Shown here: piece by piece, positions 1 through 6,822 of the stretch
How positions within the stretch are numbered: the stretch's first letter is position 1
Layout: each line of letters begins with the position of its first letter
From: JAZKFT01 sp043760535
Lineage (GTDB): Bacteria; Bacteroidota; Bacteroidia; Chitinophagales; Chitinophagaceae
DNA: 18,740 bases
NCBI GenBank assembly: GCA_043760535.1
Contig: JAYUOV010000056.1
Coordinates: forward strand, 1 to 18,740
Direction of reading: 5' to 3'
Position numbers and translations under genes: made by a program
Notes under the pieces: generated by a model
Database searches by the model: none
What the model saw: only the letters and a program-made list of their open reading frames with translations
What the model was told of the DNA's origin: nothing

Positions 1-69
1 GCCCGGCATACCCGACGGGTTACAGGCACCTAAAAAAAATACGAGCAATCCAAACCACTTATTTACCAT
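1..69 (-). CDS. Lipoprotein, N-terminal fragment (cut by window edge)
   Basis: The first 23 codons of a minus-strand gene lie before the window edge. They begin with ATG at 69 and read as a short lipoprotein signal: M-V-N-K, a hydrophobic run, then the lipobox L-G-A-C with Cys16 as the probable lipidated residue, followed by N-P-S-G. The gene starts 74 bases after the end of the DUF4835 gene on the same strand and is probably co-transcribed with it. The rest of the protein is outside the window, so no function can be assigned. The residues after the Cys do not look like the acidic surface-export signal of Bacteroidota lipoproteins, which weakly favours a periplasm-facing anchor. That last point is inference. 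Confidence 0.6.
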   Translation of the reverse strand, partial: MVNKWFGLLVFFLGACNPSGMPG

Positions 70-143
70 AGTAATTGAATGAAAACGAATCATGTAAGAA
101 TGGTGTGTTTTATAAAAAATATTCGGCTAAATTTTTATACCCA

Positions 144-1076
144 TTATTTAAGTTCCGACCGGTAGTTGTTGGCATTAGTAATATCTACTTTTTGCAATAT
201 CTCTATTGCCCGTATTCTTTCATCGGGTGGCGATTTTTTAAACATTTTTATCAATTCATCTTTTTTGCCTTGCATAAAAAATTGCATCACCATGGTGTTT
301 TTGTTTTCTTCTACAAACTGATTGAGGGTATTAAGCACCTGCAGCATTTGCTGCCTGGCCGTTTGTTCATTATCGTACCAATTATCTAAAGAAGCCCTGT
401 AATAGTTATAAAAAGCATCATGTATCAAAGTGTACCTTGTATTAATTAGATTTTCCGAAAGCCAATACCTATTCCTAAGTCCGTCAAACTGTGTCCAGCC
501 TCTGATGTCGCGGCCTTCGGGTGCATTGTTAACGATGTTAAGCATTTTTTTAAAGTAAGGCTCACCAGTTCCTTTAGAGAAGCTTTCGTAATCCATTCCA
601 AGTATTAAATAGGTGTAGTAGGCAAATACCGCAGTTATGTTTGATGTTAATCCATCGCTACCCCGTATTCTGGATTCATTAAATTCTACTGGCTGGTACT
701 CTATATACTTAAATGTAAAATCATTATCCTGAAAGTTAATAAGGGGAGAATTGTAGCTGGAGTTATATACTGGCCTCGCTGCCTGTATAATCAGGGATCC
801 GGTATAAACATTTTTATCTACTTCACGATCTAGGGTTAGCAAAAAGCTACACTCTATCCTTTCATTAGATTTAAAATTATCACTAGTCCATTTTCTGTTA
901 TTCAGTAAATTGGTGAGCTGTGTTTGCAGTGTATTAAATATTTTTTTATCAATCTGCGTACTCACTTTTTGCGACAGTACAGTTACTTTAGCATTTAACT
1001 CCTGTGCTTTTAAACCAGTACCCACAAACATGCATAGTACAAGCAGGGCTATTATTTTAACTAATTTCATAAACAT
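144..1076 (-). CDS. DUF4835 family secreted protein (PorD-like)
   Basis: A 310-residue protein with a clear signal peptide (residues 1-25, hydrophobic core then L-K-A-Q), so it is exported. The mature start, E-L-N-A-K-V-T-V, is characteristic of the DUF4835 family of Bacteroidota. Some annotation pipelines name this family PorD and link it to type IX secretion. I recall that naming but cannot verify it here, and nothing in this window (no other por or gld gene) adds support. The body is rich in aromatic residues and Asn, with no membrane segment after the signal. Two start codons are possible, ATG at 1076 and ATG at 1070; the second gives a more typical signal peptide (M-K-L-V-K). It follows coaBC by 79 bases on the same strand, a gene order I associate with this phylum. 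Confidence 0.8.
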   Translation of the reverse strand: MFMKLVKIIALLVLCMFVGTGLKAQELNAKVTVLSQKVSTQIDKKIFNTLQTQLTNLLNNRKWTSDNFKSNERIECSFLLTLDREVDKNVYTGSLIIQAARPVYNSSYNSPLINFQDNDFTFKYIEYQPVEFNESRIRGSDGLTSNITAVFAYYTYLILGMDYESFSKGTGEPYFKKMLNIVNNAPEGRDIRGWTQFDGLRNRYWLSENLINTRYTLIHDAFYNYYRASLDNWYDNEQTARQQMLQVLNTLNQFVEENKNTMVMQFFMQGKKDELIKMFKKSPPDERIRAIEILQKVDITNANNYRSELK

Positions 1077-1155
1077 TACATTCGCTTTGTTAGGAGTGTA
1101 TTAACTCATTAAATTATCAGTACTTTACATATACTTACTAGCTATACTTTATACT

Positions 1156-2340
1156 TTATATTTTTTCTATAATATACTGTACAATATTTTTTGCCACCGC
1201 GTCTTTAGGTAACATTTCATAACGTTTTACATCACCATTCTTATCAAAAATAGCCACCTTATTCATGTTGCTCTTAAATCCTCCTCCTTCATCTTTTAAA
1301 GAATTTAAGATTATAAAATCGGCATTTTTTCTTATTAATTTTTCTTTTGCATAAAAGTCTTCATTATCTGTTTCTAAAGCAAAACCTCCAAGCAATTGGT
1401 GCTCCATTTTTATAGCCCCGCAACTTTTTAAAATGTCAGGATTCTTAATTAGTTCCAAACTCATTGTATCCTCGTTTTTTTTAATTTTATTTTTAGCTAT
1501 GCTAAAAGGGCGGTAGTCAGCTACGGCTGCTGCCATTATAGCGATGTCTGATTCAGTAAAAACAGCCATGGCTGCATCATACATTTCGCTGGCCGTTTGC
1601 ACATGTATTGTTAGTATTCCTTCGGCAGCTTTTAAAAATGTTGGCCCTAATATTAAAGTTACTTCCGCGCCATAGTAAAGAAGGCTATTGGCAATTGCAA
1701 TACCCATTTTACCACTAGAATGATTACCAATAAAACGAACGGGATCTATCGGCTCGTATGTGGGGCCAGCTGTAACCATAGCTTTTTTTCCAGCTAAAGG
1801 TTTTGCTGTAAAAAAATTTGAGTTTAAACACGTTATTATCTCTTCGGCCTCGGCCATTCTGCCAGGCCCGTTTAGTCCACTTGCCAATTCGCCAGTACCT
1901 ACATTGATAACCAAATTACCATAAGATTTTATGAGTGCTATATTTCTTTGAGTTGCTGGATGCTTCCACATGTCCTCATCCATAGCTGGCACAGCCACTA
2001 CCGGGCAGGTAGCAGACAAATAAACAGCCATCAACAAATTATCACACAACCCCGAAGCCATTTTTGCCAACGTATTACAGCTCAGCGGTGCTATTACCAT
2101 TGCATCTGCCCATCTGCCCAGCATTACATGGTTCGCCCATGTATCACCCTTACTAAAGTCATGTAAAACAGCATTTTTTGTTAACGTACTTAATACCAAA
2201 GGTGAAACGAAATCTGTAGCGGCATTCGTCAAAACCACCTTTACCTCGGCACCTTGTTTTACAAGCAGTCTTACAAGAAGTATGCTTTTATATGCTGCTA
2301 TACTTCCCGTTATTGCTAATAATATTTTTTTACCTTCCAT
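1156..2340 (-). CDS. coaBC: Bifunctional phosphopantothenoylcysteine decarboxylase / phosphopantothenate-cysteine ligase
   Basis: Coenzyme A synthesis: the CoaB half joins cysteine to 4'-phosphopantothenate and the CoaC half decarboxylates the product to 4'-phosphopantetheine, using FMN. At 394 residues it has the usual full length. CoaC (about 1-180) shows the flavin loop G-S-I-A-A-Y-K-S (12-19), the catalytic His (His71), P-A-M-D-E-D-M-W (118-125) and the substrate flap A-S-G-L-N-G-P-G-R-M (153-162). CoaB (about 185-394) shows V-T-A-G-P-T (189-194), N-H-S-S-G-K-M-G (206-213), A-A-A-V-A-D-Y-R-P and a K-N-P-D-I-L motif. Compared with E. coli Dfp, Asp121 replaces the motif Asn and Ser154 replaces the flap Cys. 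The start is the ATG at 2340. It lies downstream of the omega-like gene, as is common, but a terminator separates them. Confidence 0.95.
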   Translation of the reverse strand: MEGKKILLAITGSIAAYKSILLVRLLVKQGAEVKVVLTNAATDFVSPLVLSTLTKNAVLHDFSKGDTWANHVMLGRWADAMVIAPLSCNTLAKMASGLCDNLLMAVYLSATCPVVAVPAMDEDMWKHPATQRNIALIKSYGNLVINVGTGELASGLNGPGRMAEAEEIITCLNSNFFTAKPLAGKKAMVTAGPTYEPIDPVRFIGNHSSGKMGIAIANSLLYYGAEVTLILGPTFLKAAEGILTIHVQTASEMYDAAMAVFTESDIAIMAAAVADYRPFSIAKNKIKKNEDTMSLELIKNPDILKSCGAIKMEHQLLGGFALETDNEDFYAKEKLIRKNADFIILNSLKDEGGGFKSNMNKVAIFDKNGDVKRYEMLPKDAVAKNIVQYIIEKI

Positions 2341-2376
2341 TTTGCCTAATTGTATAATAAGTGTAAAGTAAACAAA

Positions 2377-2401
2377 AAACGACAGCCTGTAGCTGTCGTT
2401 T
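2377..2401 (-). terminator. Intrinsic terminator after the omega gene
   Basis: A perfect 10-base-pair stem (2377-2386 with 2392-2401) closes a 5-base loop. Read on the minus strand it is followed by a run of T residues (the A-rich stretch 2374-2379 on the plus strand). It lies 25 bases past the stop of the omega-like gene and 37 bases before the coaBC start, so it should end or attenuate bamD-rpoZ transcripts before coaBC. Confidence 0.8.
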
Positions 2402-2425
2402 AACGTTAAAATATGTACTTAATTC

Positions 2426-2764
2426 TTAACTAAAAAGATCCGTATCATTTCTACGGTGATAAATTTTATTTTCCATAAACTCCGCAGTAGCTAACAAAGC
2501 TGGATTAGGCATTTTCTCATAAGCACGGCTAATTTCAATCTGCTCTTTATTTTCGTGAACCTCTTCCAAACTGTCGGTATGGCTTGCAAACTCCTCTAAT
2601 TTGCTGTGTAGTTCCTCTTTCAAAGAAATATTGATTTGGTTGGCTCTTTTAGCTATAATAGCTATTGATTCGTACAGATTGCCAGTTTTATTTTTAATAT
2701 CTAGCACATTACGTGTTTCGGCCAAATTGCTGCCAGATGTGTTATTTCTTTTAAATTTACTCAT
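2426..2764 (-). CDS. rpoZ: DNA-directed RNA polymerase omega subunit, Bacteroidota type
   Basis: A 112-residue protein of the diverged omega family found in Bacteroidota. Omega binds the beta-prime subunit and helps assemble and stabilise RNA polymerase. The core signature is G-N-L-Y-E-S-I-A-I-I-A-K-R-A-N-Q-I (residues 28-44), matching the omega helix with its Lys-Arg-Ala-x-Gln-Ile motif. A lineage-specific tail carries Y-E-K-M-P-N-P-A-L-L-A. The N-terminal 20 residues are polar and low in complexity. The ATG at 2764 overlaps the bamD stop by 4 bases (ATGA), so translation is probably coupled. Position just before coaBC supports the call, since rpoZ-coaBC neighbourhoods are widespread. A terminator follows it. 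Confidence 0.85.
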   Translation of the reverse strand: MSKFKRNNTSGSNLAETRNVLDIKNKTGNLYESIAIIAKRANQINISLKEELHSKLEEFASHTDSLEEVHENKEQIEISRAYEKMPNPALLATAEFMENKIYHRRNDTDLFS

Positions 2765-3555
2765 TTTGAAATACTTTTTAGGTTATTATTTGTTTGTTTT
2801 TTGTAGCGGTCTATTTCTCCAGTTTGAGTGCTTTCGGGGTATCTATCAATAAAATCTGCACATTCGTTTAATACCCTTTCAAACCGCTCCCTCTGTTTTT
2901 CAGGAATGCTGTTAAGTGCATATTGGTACCAAGATTTTACTACCATCAATTTATATGCGTCGCCATTTTGCGAATCCGGATAATTTTCTGATAAGGTAGT
3001 AAAAGCGGTTGCCGCAGATTTGTAGTTGGAAAGAGAATAATACAACTCCGCTGATTTAAAATCTTTCAATTCCATCTTTACACGACACGCATCTATAATA
3101 TCCGAAGCCTCTTTTAGCTTGGCAGAATTTGGGTGTGTATTTATAAATGCCTGCATTAAAGCCACTGCCCTTGCAGTATTCGTTTGATCTAAATCCACTT
3201 TAGGCGATTGCTTATAATAAGTGTAGGCTCTCATGTAGTCGCACTCCTCTGCTCTGCTACTGTTCGGAAATATTTCTACAAACCCTTTAAACAGATTCTC
3301 TGCATTGAGATAATCCTTTAGGTAAAAAGCACAATAGGCATACTTATAATAAAGATCCTCAAACCTTGCAGTACCCTTCATTGCCGGAAAAATATCTTCG
3401 AACAATACCTGTGCATTGTTATAGCTTTTTTTGGCAAAATACTCTTCTGCCATTTTTAATTTGTAATCATAATCGGTACTCTTCTGAATTTTAGAAAACT
3501 TAGAGCAGGACGAGAAAGACAAAATTGCGATTACTAATAAAACACCTTTATTCAT
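2761..3555 (-). CDS. bamD: BamD-type outer-membrane assembly lipoprotein
   Basis: BamD is the essential lipoprotein partner of BamA in the machine that inserts beta-barrel proteins into the outer membrane. The product is 264 residues from the ATG at 3555. A longer reading from a TTG at 3567 adds only four residues and is less likely. The signal ends in a lipobox, L-S-F-S-S-C, with Cys17 as lipidation site. The rest is TPR-like helical repeats: A-E-E-Y-F-A-K-K-S-Y-N-N-A near the start, then Y-C-A-F-Y-L-K-D-Y, and E-N-Y-P-D-S and D-R-Y-P-E-S further on, the typical repeat ends of the YfiO/BamD family. Its stop overlaps the omega gene start by 4 bases. A promoter-like box sits nine bases before the ATG. 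Confidence 0.9.
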   Translation of the reverse strand: MNKGVLLVIAILSFSSCSKFSKIQKSTDYDYKLKMAEEYFAKKSYNNAQVLFEDIFPAMKGTARFEDLYYKYAYCAFYLKDYLNAENLFKGFVEIFPNSSRAEECDYMRAYTYYKQSPKVDLDQTNTARAVALMQAFINTHPNSAKLKEASDIIDACRVKMELKDFKSAELYYSLSNYKSAATAFTTLSENYPDSQNGDAYKLMVVKSWYQYALNSIPEKQRERFERVLNECADFIDRYPESTQTGEIDRYKKQTNNNLKSISK

Positions 3556-3564
3556 AAAAGAAAT

Positions 3565-3572
3565 CAAAAATA
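3565..3572 (-). promoter_or_regulatory. Putative -7 box of bamD
   Basis: Read on the minus strand the box is TATTTTTG, a full match to the Bacteroidota -7 consensus TAnnTTTG, nine bases before the bamD ATG at 3555. If used, transcription would start about 5 bases before the ATG, giving a nearly leaderless mRNA. No TTG is seen at the expected -33 spacing, so support is moderate to weak. Confidence 0.35.
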
Positions 3573-3727
3573 GGTTATTCAGACAAAATAATTGCTTTTG
3601 TTATGTAATGATGTTTTTTTAAAGTTAATTTATCTATAAAAATTAATGATTGTATTTACAAAAAAAATGAACGGCAATAACACTTCTATGCATTTTAATC
3701 TAATTGGAAATTTATAATATAAATAAA

Positions 3728-3753
3728 AAAACCCTCCAATAATGGAGGGTTTT
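3728..3753 (-). terminator. Intrinsic terminator of the OmpA-family gene
   Basis: An 11-base-pair perfect stem (3728-3738 with 3743-3753) with a GC-rich centre closes a 4-base loop (ATAA on the plus strand). On the minus strand it is followed by a T-rich tail (TTTATTTATA). It starts 22 bases past the stop codon of the OmpA-family gene and isolates that gene from bamD. Confidence 0.88.
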
Positions 3754-3775
3754 GTGTGTATGGGCAAAAAGAAAA

Positions 3776-5506
3776 TTACTTAGTTTTTTGATATTGTGGG
3801 TGCGGGGCAGGAATTGAATTAGGACTTTCGTCACCAGTGCAATCCATAAGGTCTACTGTGTTAGAGTCTCCTTCTTCGCCATATTTAAAACCAAAGCGAT
3901 CTTCGCTGATACCTAATTTTTCTACTAAATATGTTTTTACAGCATTAGCTCTATCCCAGCTAAGTTGTTGAGCACGTTTGTCTGCACTTCCGTAACCAAC
4001 AACACATATTTTACAATTAGGATTCGCTTTTATTTTAGCAGCAGCTACAGCAAGAATTGCGGCGGCATCAGCAGAAATAGTTACACTAGAACCTTTGAAA
4101 GCTACACTTGGTAAGTCACCAATTCCGCAGTCTCCTTTAGGAGGCTTAATTCCGTCCTTAATCATGTCTTTAATTTCGTTGCAACAAGCTGGATCTGGGC
4201 ATTTACCAACACCATCAGCATTAACTGGTTGACAAGTAGTAGGCGTAATTAACTCTTTATCACGGCAATCAGGTACACCATCACCATCAGTATCACGGCT
4301 TTTACCTTTAGCATCTACAGGGCAACCTGCTGGAGTATTTGGCTCAATATCGAACTGATCAGTTACACCATCATCATCACCATCAAGTAAAGATTGCTTT
4401 GGGAATTTAGTATGAACTGGATTGTTTAACTCGCTGTATACATAATCCAAAGGATTTAACCACCACAATGGAGCAGTTTTCTTTGAAGGATTACCTAAAT
4501 TAAAATTTATACTAAGATTAGTATATAGTAAATTGTCTTTATCAGGTGATAATTTAGGCTGTGATATATCACCACGGCTATCAGTATCACCATTTGCAAA
4601 AGCCCAACCATCTAAATAATCATCGGTAACCATAACATACTTAGCTTCTAAACCCAAAGACATTTTTTTGGTCAATTTGTATTCCAATCCCATACCTATA
4701 TTAATAGAGTGGCGGAAATTAAACCTACCAAGACCTGACTTTCCAAAATTGTGCCTTCTATCATTTAATAGTGCATCTGTTTCGTAATCACCGTCAAAAA
4801 AGTTTTTAAGATCACTACGCATATCCTTACGAGAACGGTTAAAAAAACCAGCTGATCCTGGTACAACGCCATTATTTCCTCTTATATAATCGTATTTGGC
4901 AGAACCATTTAATGCATCAATAGCTGTTCTGTAAATAATTGGTGCATAACCAACAAAACCATAAAGATTTAATTTACTTTCTTTGCTATGGAACATAATA
5001 TTATTAAGAGAAACCAAAACATCTAAAGATGGATTGATGGTTGTGTTCTTAAAATTATGTACATAATATCCTGGTCCTGAAGATCCTGGGCTTGGAAAAG
5101 AGGCGGTAGGATTGCGATACACGTTTAAAACGGCATTGTTAGCAAAGTTTGGATTTTTTCTATAATCCAGTCCTTTGGCTTGACCGTAGGTAAGCGAACC
5201 CCTTAACGATAAGACATAACCCAATGCTTTACGAACTGAAACACCAATATTGTATCCAGGTAAAGAAGGGCAGTCACCATCCACGATAAAGAGGCCGCCT
5301 GTAACACCAACCTGCCACATGTCACGTGGACGAGCAGGAAAGTTCTGCGTTTTGGAATTGTTCTTCCATTCATTTTGTTGTGCCATTCGGCTTGCTGGGA
5401 TGTAGCTGGAATCCATATAGTTATGAACTCCACCCAACTGCGCCCAAGCTCCTGAGGCCGAGGCCAACATCAGGGCTGCTGATAGAATGTACTTTTTGGT
5501 TGCCAT
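3776..5506 (-). CDS. OmpA-family outer-membrane protein with calcium-binding linker
   Basis: A 576-residue exported protein with a signal peptide (1-23, ending G-A-W-A-Q). Residues about 65-340 look like an outer-membrane beta-barrel: alternating hydrophobic strands, for example Y-V-L-S-L-R-G-S-L-T-Y and S-I-N-I-G-M-G-L-E-Y, with long polar loops. A linker holds two thrombospondin type 3-like calcium motifs, D-G-D-D-D-G-V-T-D (375-383) and D-T-D-G-D-G-V-P-D (405-413), and several Cys (395, 414, 425, 436, 441, 442, 460). The C-terminal OmpA-like domain (about 466-555) keeps L-S-W-D-R-A with Arg519. The Thr-Asp pair that normally helps bind peptidoglycan is not seen; G-Y-G-S-A-D stands there. 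It is probably a structural link between outer membrane and cell wall. It is monocistronic, with a strong promoter and terminator. Confidence 0.88.
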   Translation of the reverse strand: MATKKYILSAALMLASASGAWAQLGGVHNYMDSSYIPASRMAQQNEWKNNSKTQNFPARPRDMWQVGVTGGLFIVDGDCPSLPGYNIGVSVRKALGYVLSLRGSLTYGQAKGLDYRKNPNFANNAVLNVYRNPTASFPSPGSSGPGYYVHNFKNTTINPSLDVLVSLNNIMFHSKESKLNLYGFVGYAPIIYRTAIDALNGSAKYDYIRGNNGVVPGSAGFFNRSRKDMRSDLKNFFDGDYETDALLNDRRHNFGKSGLGRFNFRHSINIGMGLEYKLTKKMSLGLEAKYVMVTDDYLDGWAFANGDTDSRGDISQPKLSPDKDNLLYTNLSINFNLGNPSKKTAPLWWLNPLDYVYSELNNPVHTKFPKQSLLDGDDDGVTDQFDIEPNTPAGCPVDAKGKSRDTDGDGVPDCRDKELITPTTCQPVNADGVGKCPDPACCNEIKDMIKDGIKPPKGDCGIGDLPSVAFKGSSVTISADAAAILAVAAAKIKANPNCKICVVGYGSADKRAQQLSWDRANAVKTYLVEKLGISEDRFGFKYGEEGDSNTVDLMDCTGDESPNSIPAPHPQYQKTK

Positions 5507-5552
5507 AATTCAAATTTGAGGGGTTGAGTGATTTTTTCAGATATTATTCTTG

Positions 5553-5583
5553 CAAAAATAGAAATGTAAGTTAAATATCCAAA
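5553..5583 (-). promoter_or_regulatory. Promoter of the OmpA-family gene
   Basis: On the minus strand a TTTG (5583-5580) is followed after exactly 19 bases by TATTTTTG (5560-5553). This is a complete match to the Bacteroidota housekeeping promoter (TTTG, about 19 bases, TAnnTTTG). It predicts a transcription start near 5548 and a leader of about 40 bases before the ATG at 5506. It is the best promoter match in the window and fits strong expression of a major outer-membrane protein. Confidence 0.75.
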
Positions 5584-5672
5584 TTTAGATTGAGTAATTG
5601 TTAATTATTTATTTTGATATAAAGACCGTCTTCATGTTAAAAACGATGCATGAAGTAACGGAATTTCTACTG

Positions 5673-5679
5673 TACTTTG
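5673..5679 (+). promoter_or_regulatory. Possible -7 box of the polyprenyl synthase gene
   Basis: TACTTTG lies ten bases before the ATG at 5690. It is one base shorter than the TAnnTTTG consensus and no -33 element is evident. It resembles the close spacing seen before bamD and the E1 gene, but is weaker. Confidence 0.25.
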
Positions 5680-5689
5680 CCAATCCTAG

Positions 5690-6658
5690 ATGAAAATAGA
5701 TAAAAAAATAGATATCATAGCAACAGAGTTAGCCGTTTTTGAAGAAAAATTCAAATCTGCTGTAAAAAGTCAAGCACCGCTTCTGGATAGAATTATGCAA
5801 TATATTATTCGAAGAAAGGGAAAGCAATTGAGACCAAGGTTTGTAATTCTTTGCGCAAAACTGTTTGGAACAGTGTCAGACCCTACATACAGGGCGGCTT
5901 CGCTAGTGGAATTATTACATACAGCCACTCTAGTTCACGATGACGTAGTGGACGAATCTTTAGAAAGAAGAGGTTTTTTTTCAATTAATGCATTATGGAA
6001 GAATAAGATAGCAGTATTGGTAGGCGATTACTTGCTTTCGAAAGGGCTATTGCTTTCTTTGGATAACAATGACCATAAAACTTTGCAAATTTTAAGTGAT
6101 GCTGTAAGAAAAATGAGTGAAGGCGAATTGCTTCAAATAGAAAAAGCTAGAAAGCTAAATCTGAAAGAGGATGTTTATTTTGAGATTATCCGATATAAAA
6201 CGGCATCTCTACTTGCATCTGCATGTGCAGCCGGAGCCTGGAGCAGTACCAATAATGAACATATTACCGAACAAATGAGGCTTTTTGGTGAAAAAGTAGG
6301 CATCGCATTTCAGATTAAAGATGACCTTTTCGATTACGGAACAGACGATGTAGGGAAACCAACAGGTAACGATATAAAAGAAAAAAAACTGACTTTACCG
6401 CTTATTTACGCACTAAATAAAGTGAATGCTACCGATAAAAGAGCCATGATTTACACTATAAAAAATGAAAATAGGAATAAGGAAAAGGTAGCCATCTTGA
6501 TAAAAAAAGTAGAAGATGCTGGTGGCATTGCCTATGCCATTGAAAAAATGAATCTTTTCAGAGATGAAGCGCTTGAAATATTATTTCAATTTGAGGACAA
6601 TGAGGTAAGAAAAGCATTAGAAAATCTGGTGCGGTACACAACAGATAGAAAATATTAG
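5690..6658 (+). CDS. Long-chain polyprenyl diphosphate synthase
   Basis: A trans-prenyltransferase of 322 residues that adds isopentenyl diphosphate units to an allylic diphosphate. In a Bacteroidota cell the product is most likely the side chain of menaquinone. Landmarks in order: G-K-Q-L-R-P (44-49), H-T-A-T-L-V-H (77-83), first Asp-rich motif D-D-V-V-D (84-88), E-G-E-L-L-Q (144-149), K-T-A-S-L (170-174), second Asp-rich motif D-D-L-F-D (211-215), and the K-P-T-G-N-D-I-K-E-K-K loop (223-233). The residues just before the first Asp motif are small (T-A-T), which permits a long product and fits an IspB-like enzyme. Exact chain length cannot be read from sequence. Start is the ATG at 5690. Its TAG stop lies inside the first arm of a G-rich inverted repeat. 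Confidence 0.92.
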   Translation: MKIDKKIDIIATELAVFEEKFKSAVKSQAPLLDRIMQYIIRRKGKQLRPRFVILCAKLFGTVSDPTYRAASLVELLHTATLVHDDVVDESLERRGFFSINALWKNKIAVLVGDYLLSKGLLLSLDNNDHKTLQILSDAVRKMSEGELLQIEKARKLNLKEDVYFEIIRYKTASLLASACAAGAWSSTNNEHITEQMRLFGEKVGIAFQIKDDLFDYGTDDVGKPTGNDIKEKKLTLPLIYALNKVNATDKRAMIYTIKNENRNKEKVAILIKKVEDAGGIAYAIEKMNLFRDEALEILFQFEDNEVRKALENLVRYTTDRKY

Positions 6659-6812
6659 GGATTAGGGATTGGGGATAAGTATGGTAAGCCCCATTCATTG
6701 TATTTCGGATTTTCTATGTTTTTTTTTCTCACTACCTAACAATATAGCTAAGCTAAATACTAACCATTTTCCCCGAACCACTATTCCCAAATCCCTAACC
6801 CCAAATCCCTTA
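6655..6812. repeat. G-rich imperfect inverted repeat element between polyprenyl synthase and recJ
   Basis: The left arm (about 6655-6688) reads TTAGGGATT repeated, then GGGGATAAGTATGGT. The right arm (about 6773-6812), read on the opposite strand, contains TTAGGGATTTGGGAATAGTGG. The two arms are therefore imperfect inverted copies about 85 bases apart. The left arm swallows the stop codon of the upstream gene and the right arm ends 10 bases before the recJ ATG. The middle is AT-rich with a poly-T run and no ORF. It resembles REP- or MITE-like interspersed elements, but membership in a genomic family cannot be seen from one copy. Confidence 0.55.
6786..6809 (-). other. G-quadruplex motif upstream of recJ
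   Basis: On the minus strand four G-tracts of 3, 4, 3 and 3 bases are joined by loops of 4, 3 and 4 bases (ATTT, TTA, ATTT). This meets the usual four-tract quadruplex rule. It lies 13 bases before the recJ start, on the template strand for recJ. Folding and effect on recJ expression are inference. Confidence 0.5.
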
Positions 6813-6822
6813 GATTTAATCA

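Noticed and set aside
75..389. 104-codon plus-strand open frame
   Set aside because: It overlaps the end of the DUF4835 gene in antisense and is Phe/His-rich with no family resemblance.
1143..1160. Short tandem TATACTT units after coaBC
   Set aside because: Two to three 7-base units in AT-rich spacer overlapping the coaBC stop; too short to call a functional repeat.
6655..6680. TTAGGG units resembling eukaryotic telomere repeat
   Set aside because: There are only two or three imperfect units inside a bacterial intergenic inverted repeat; chance or an interspersed element explains them better.
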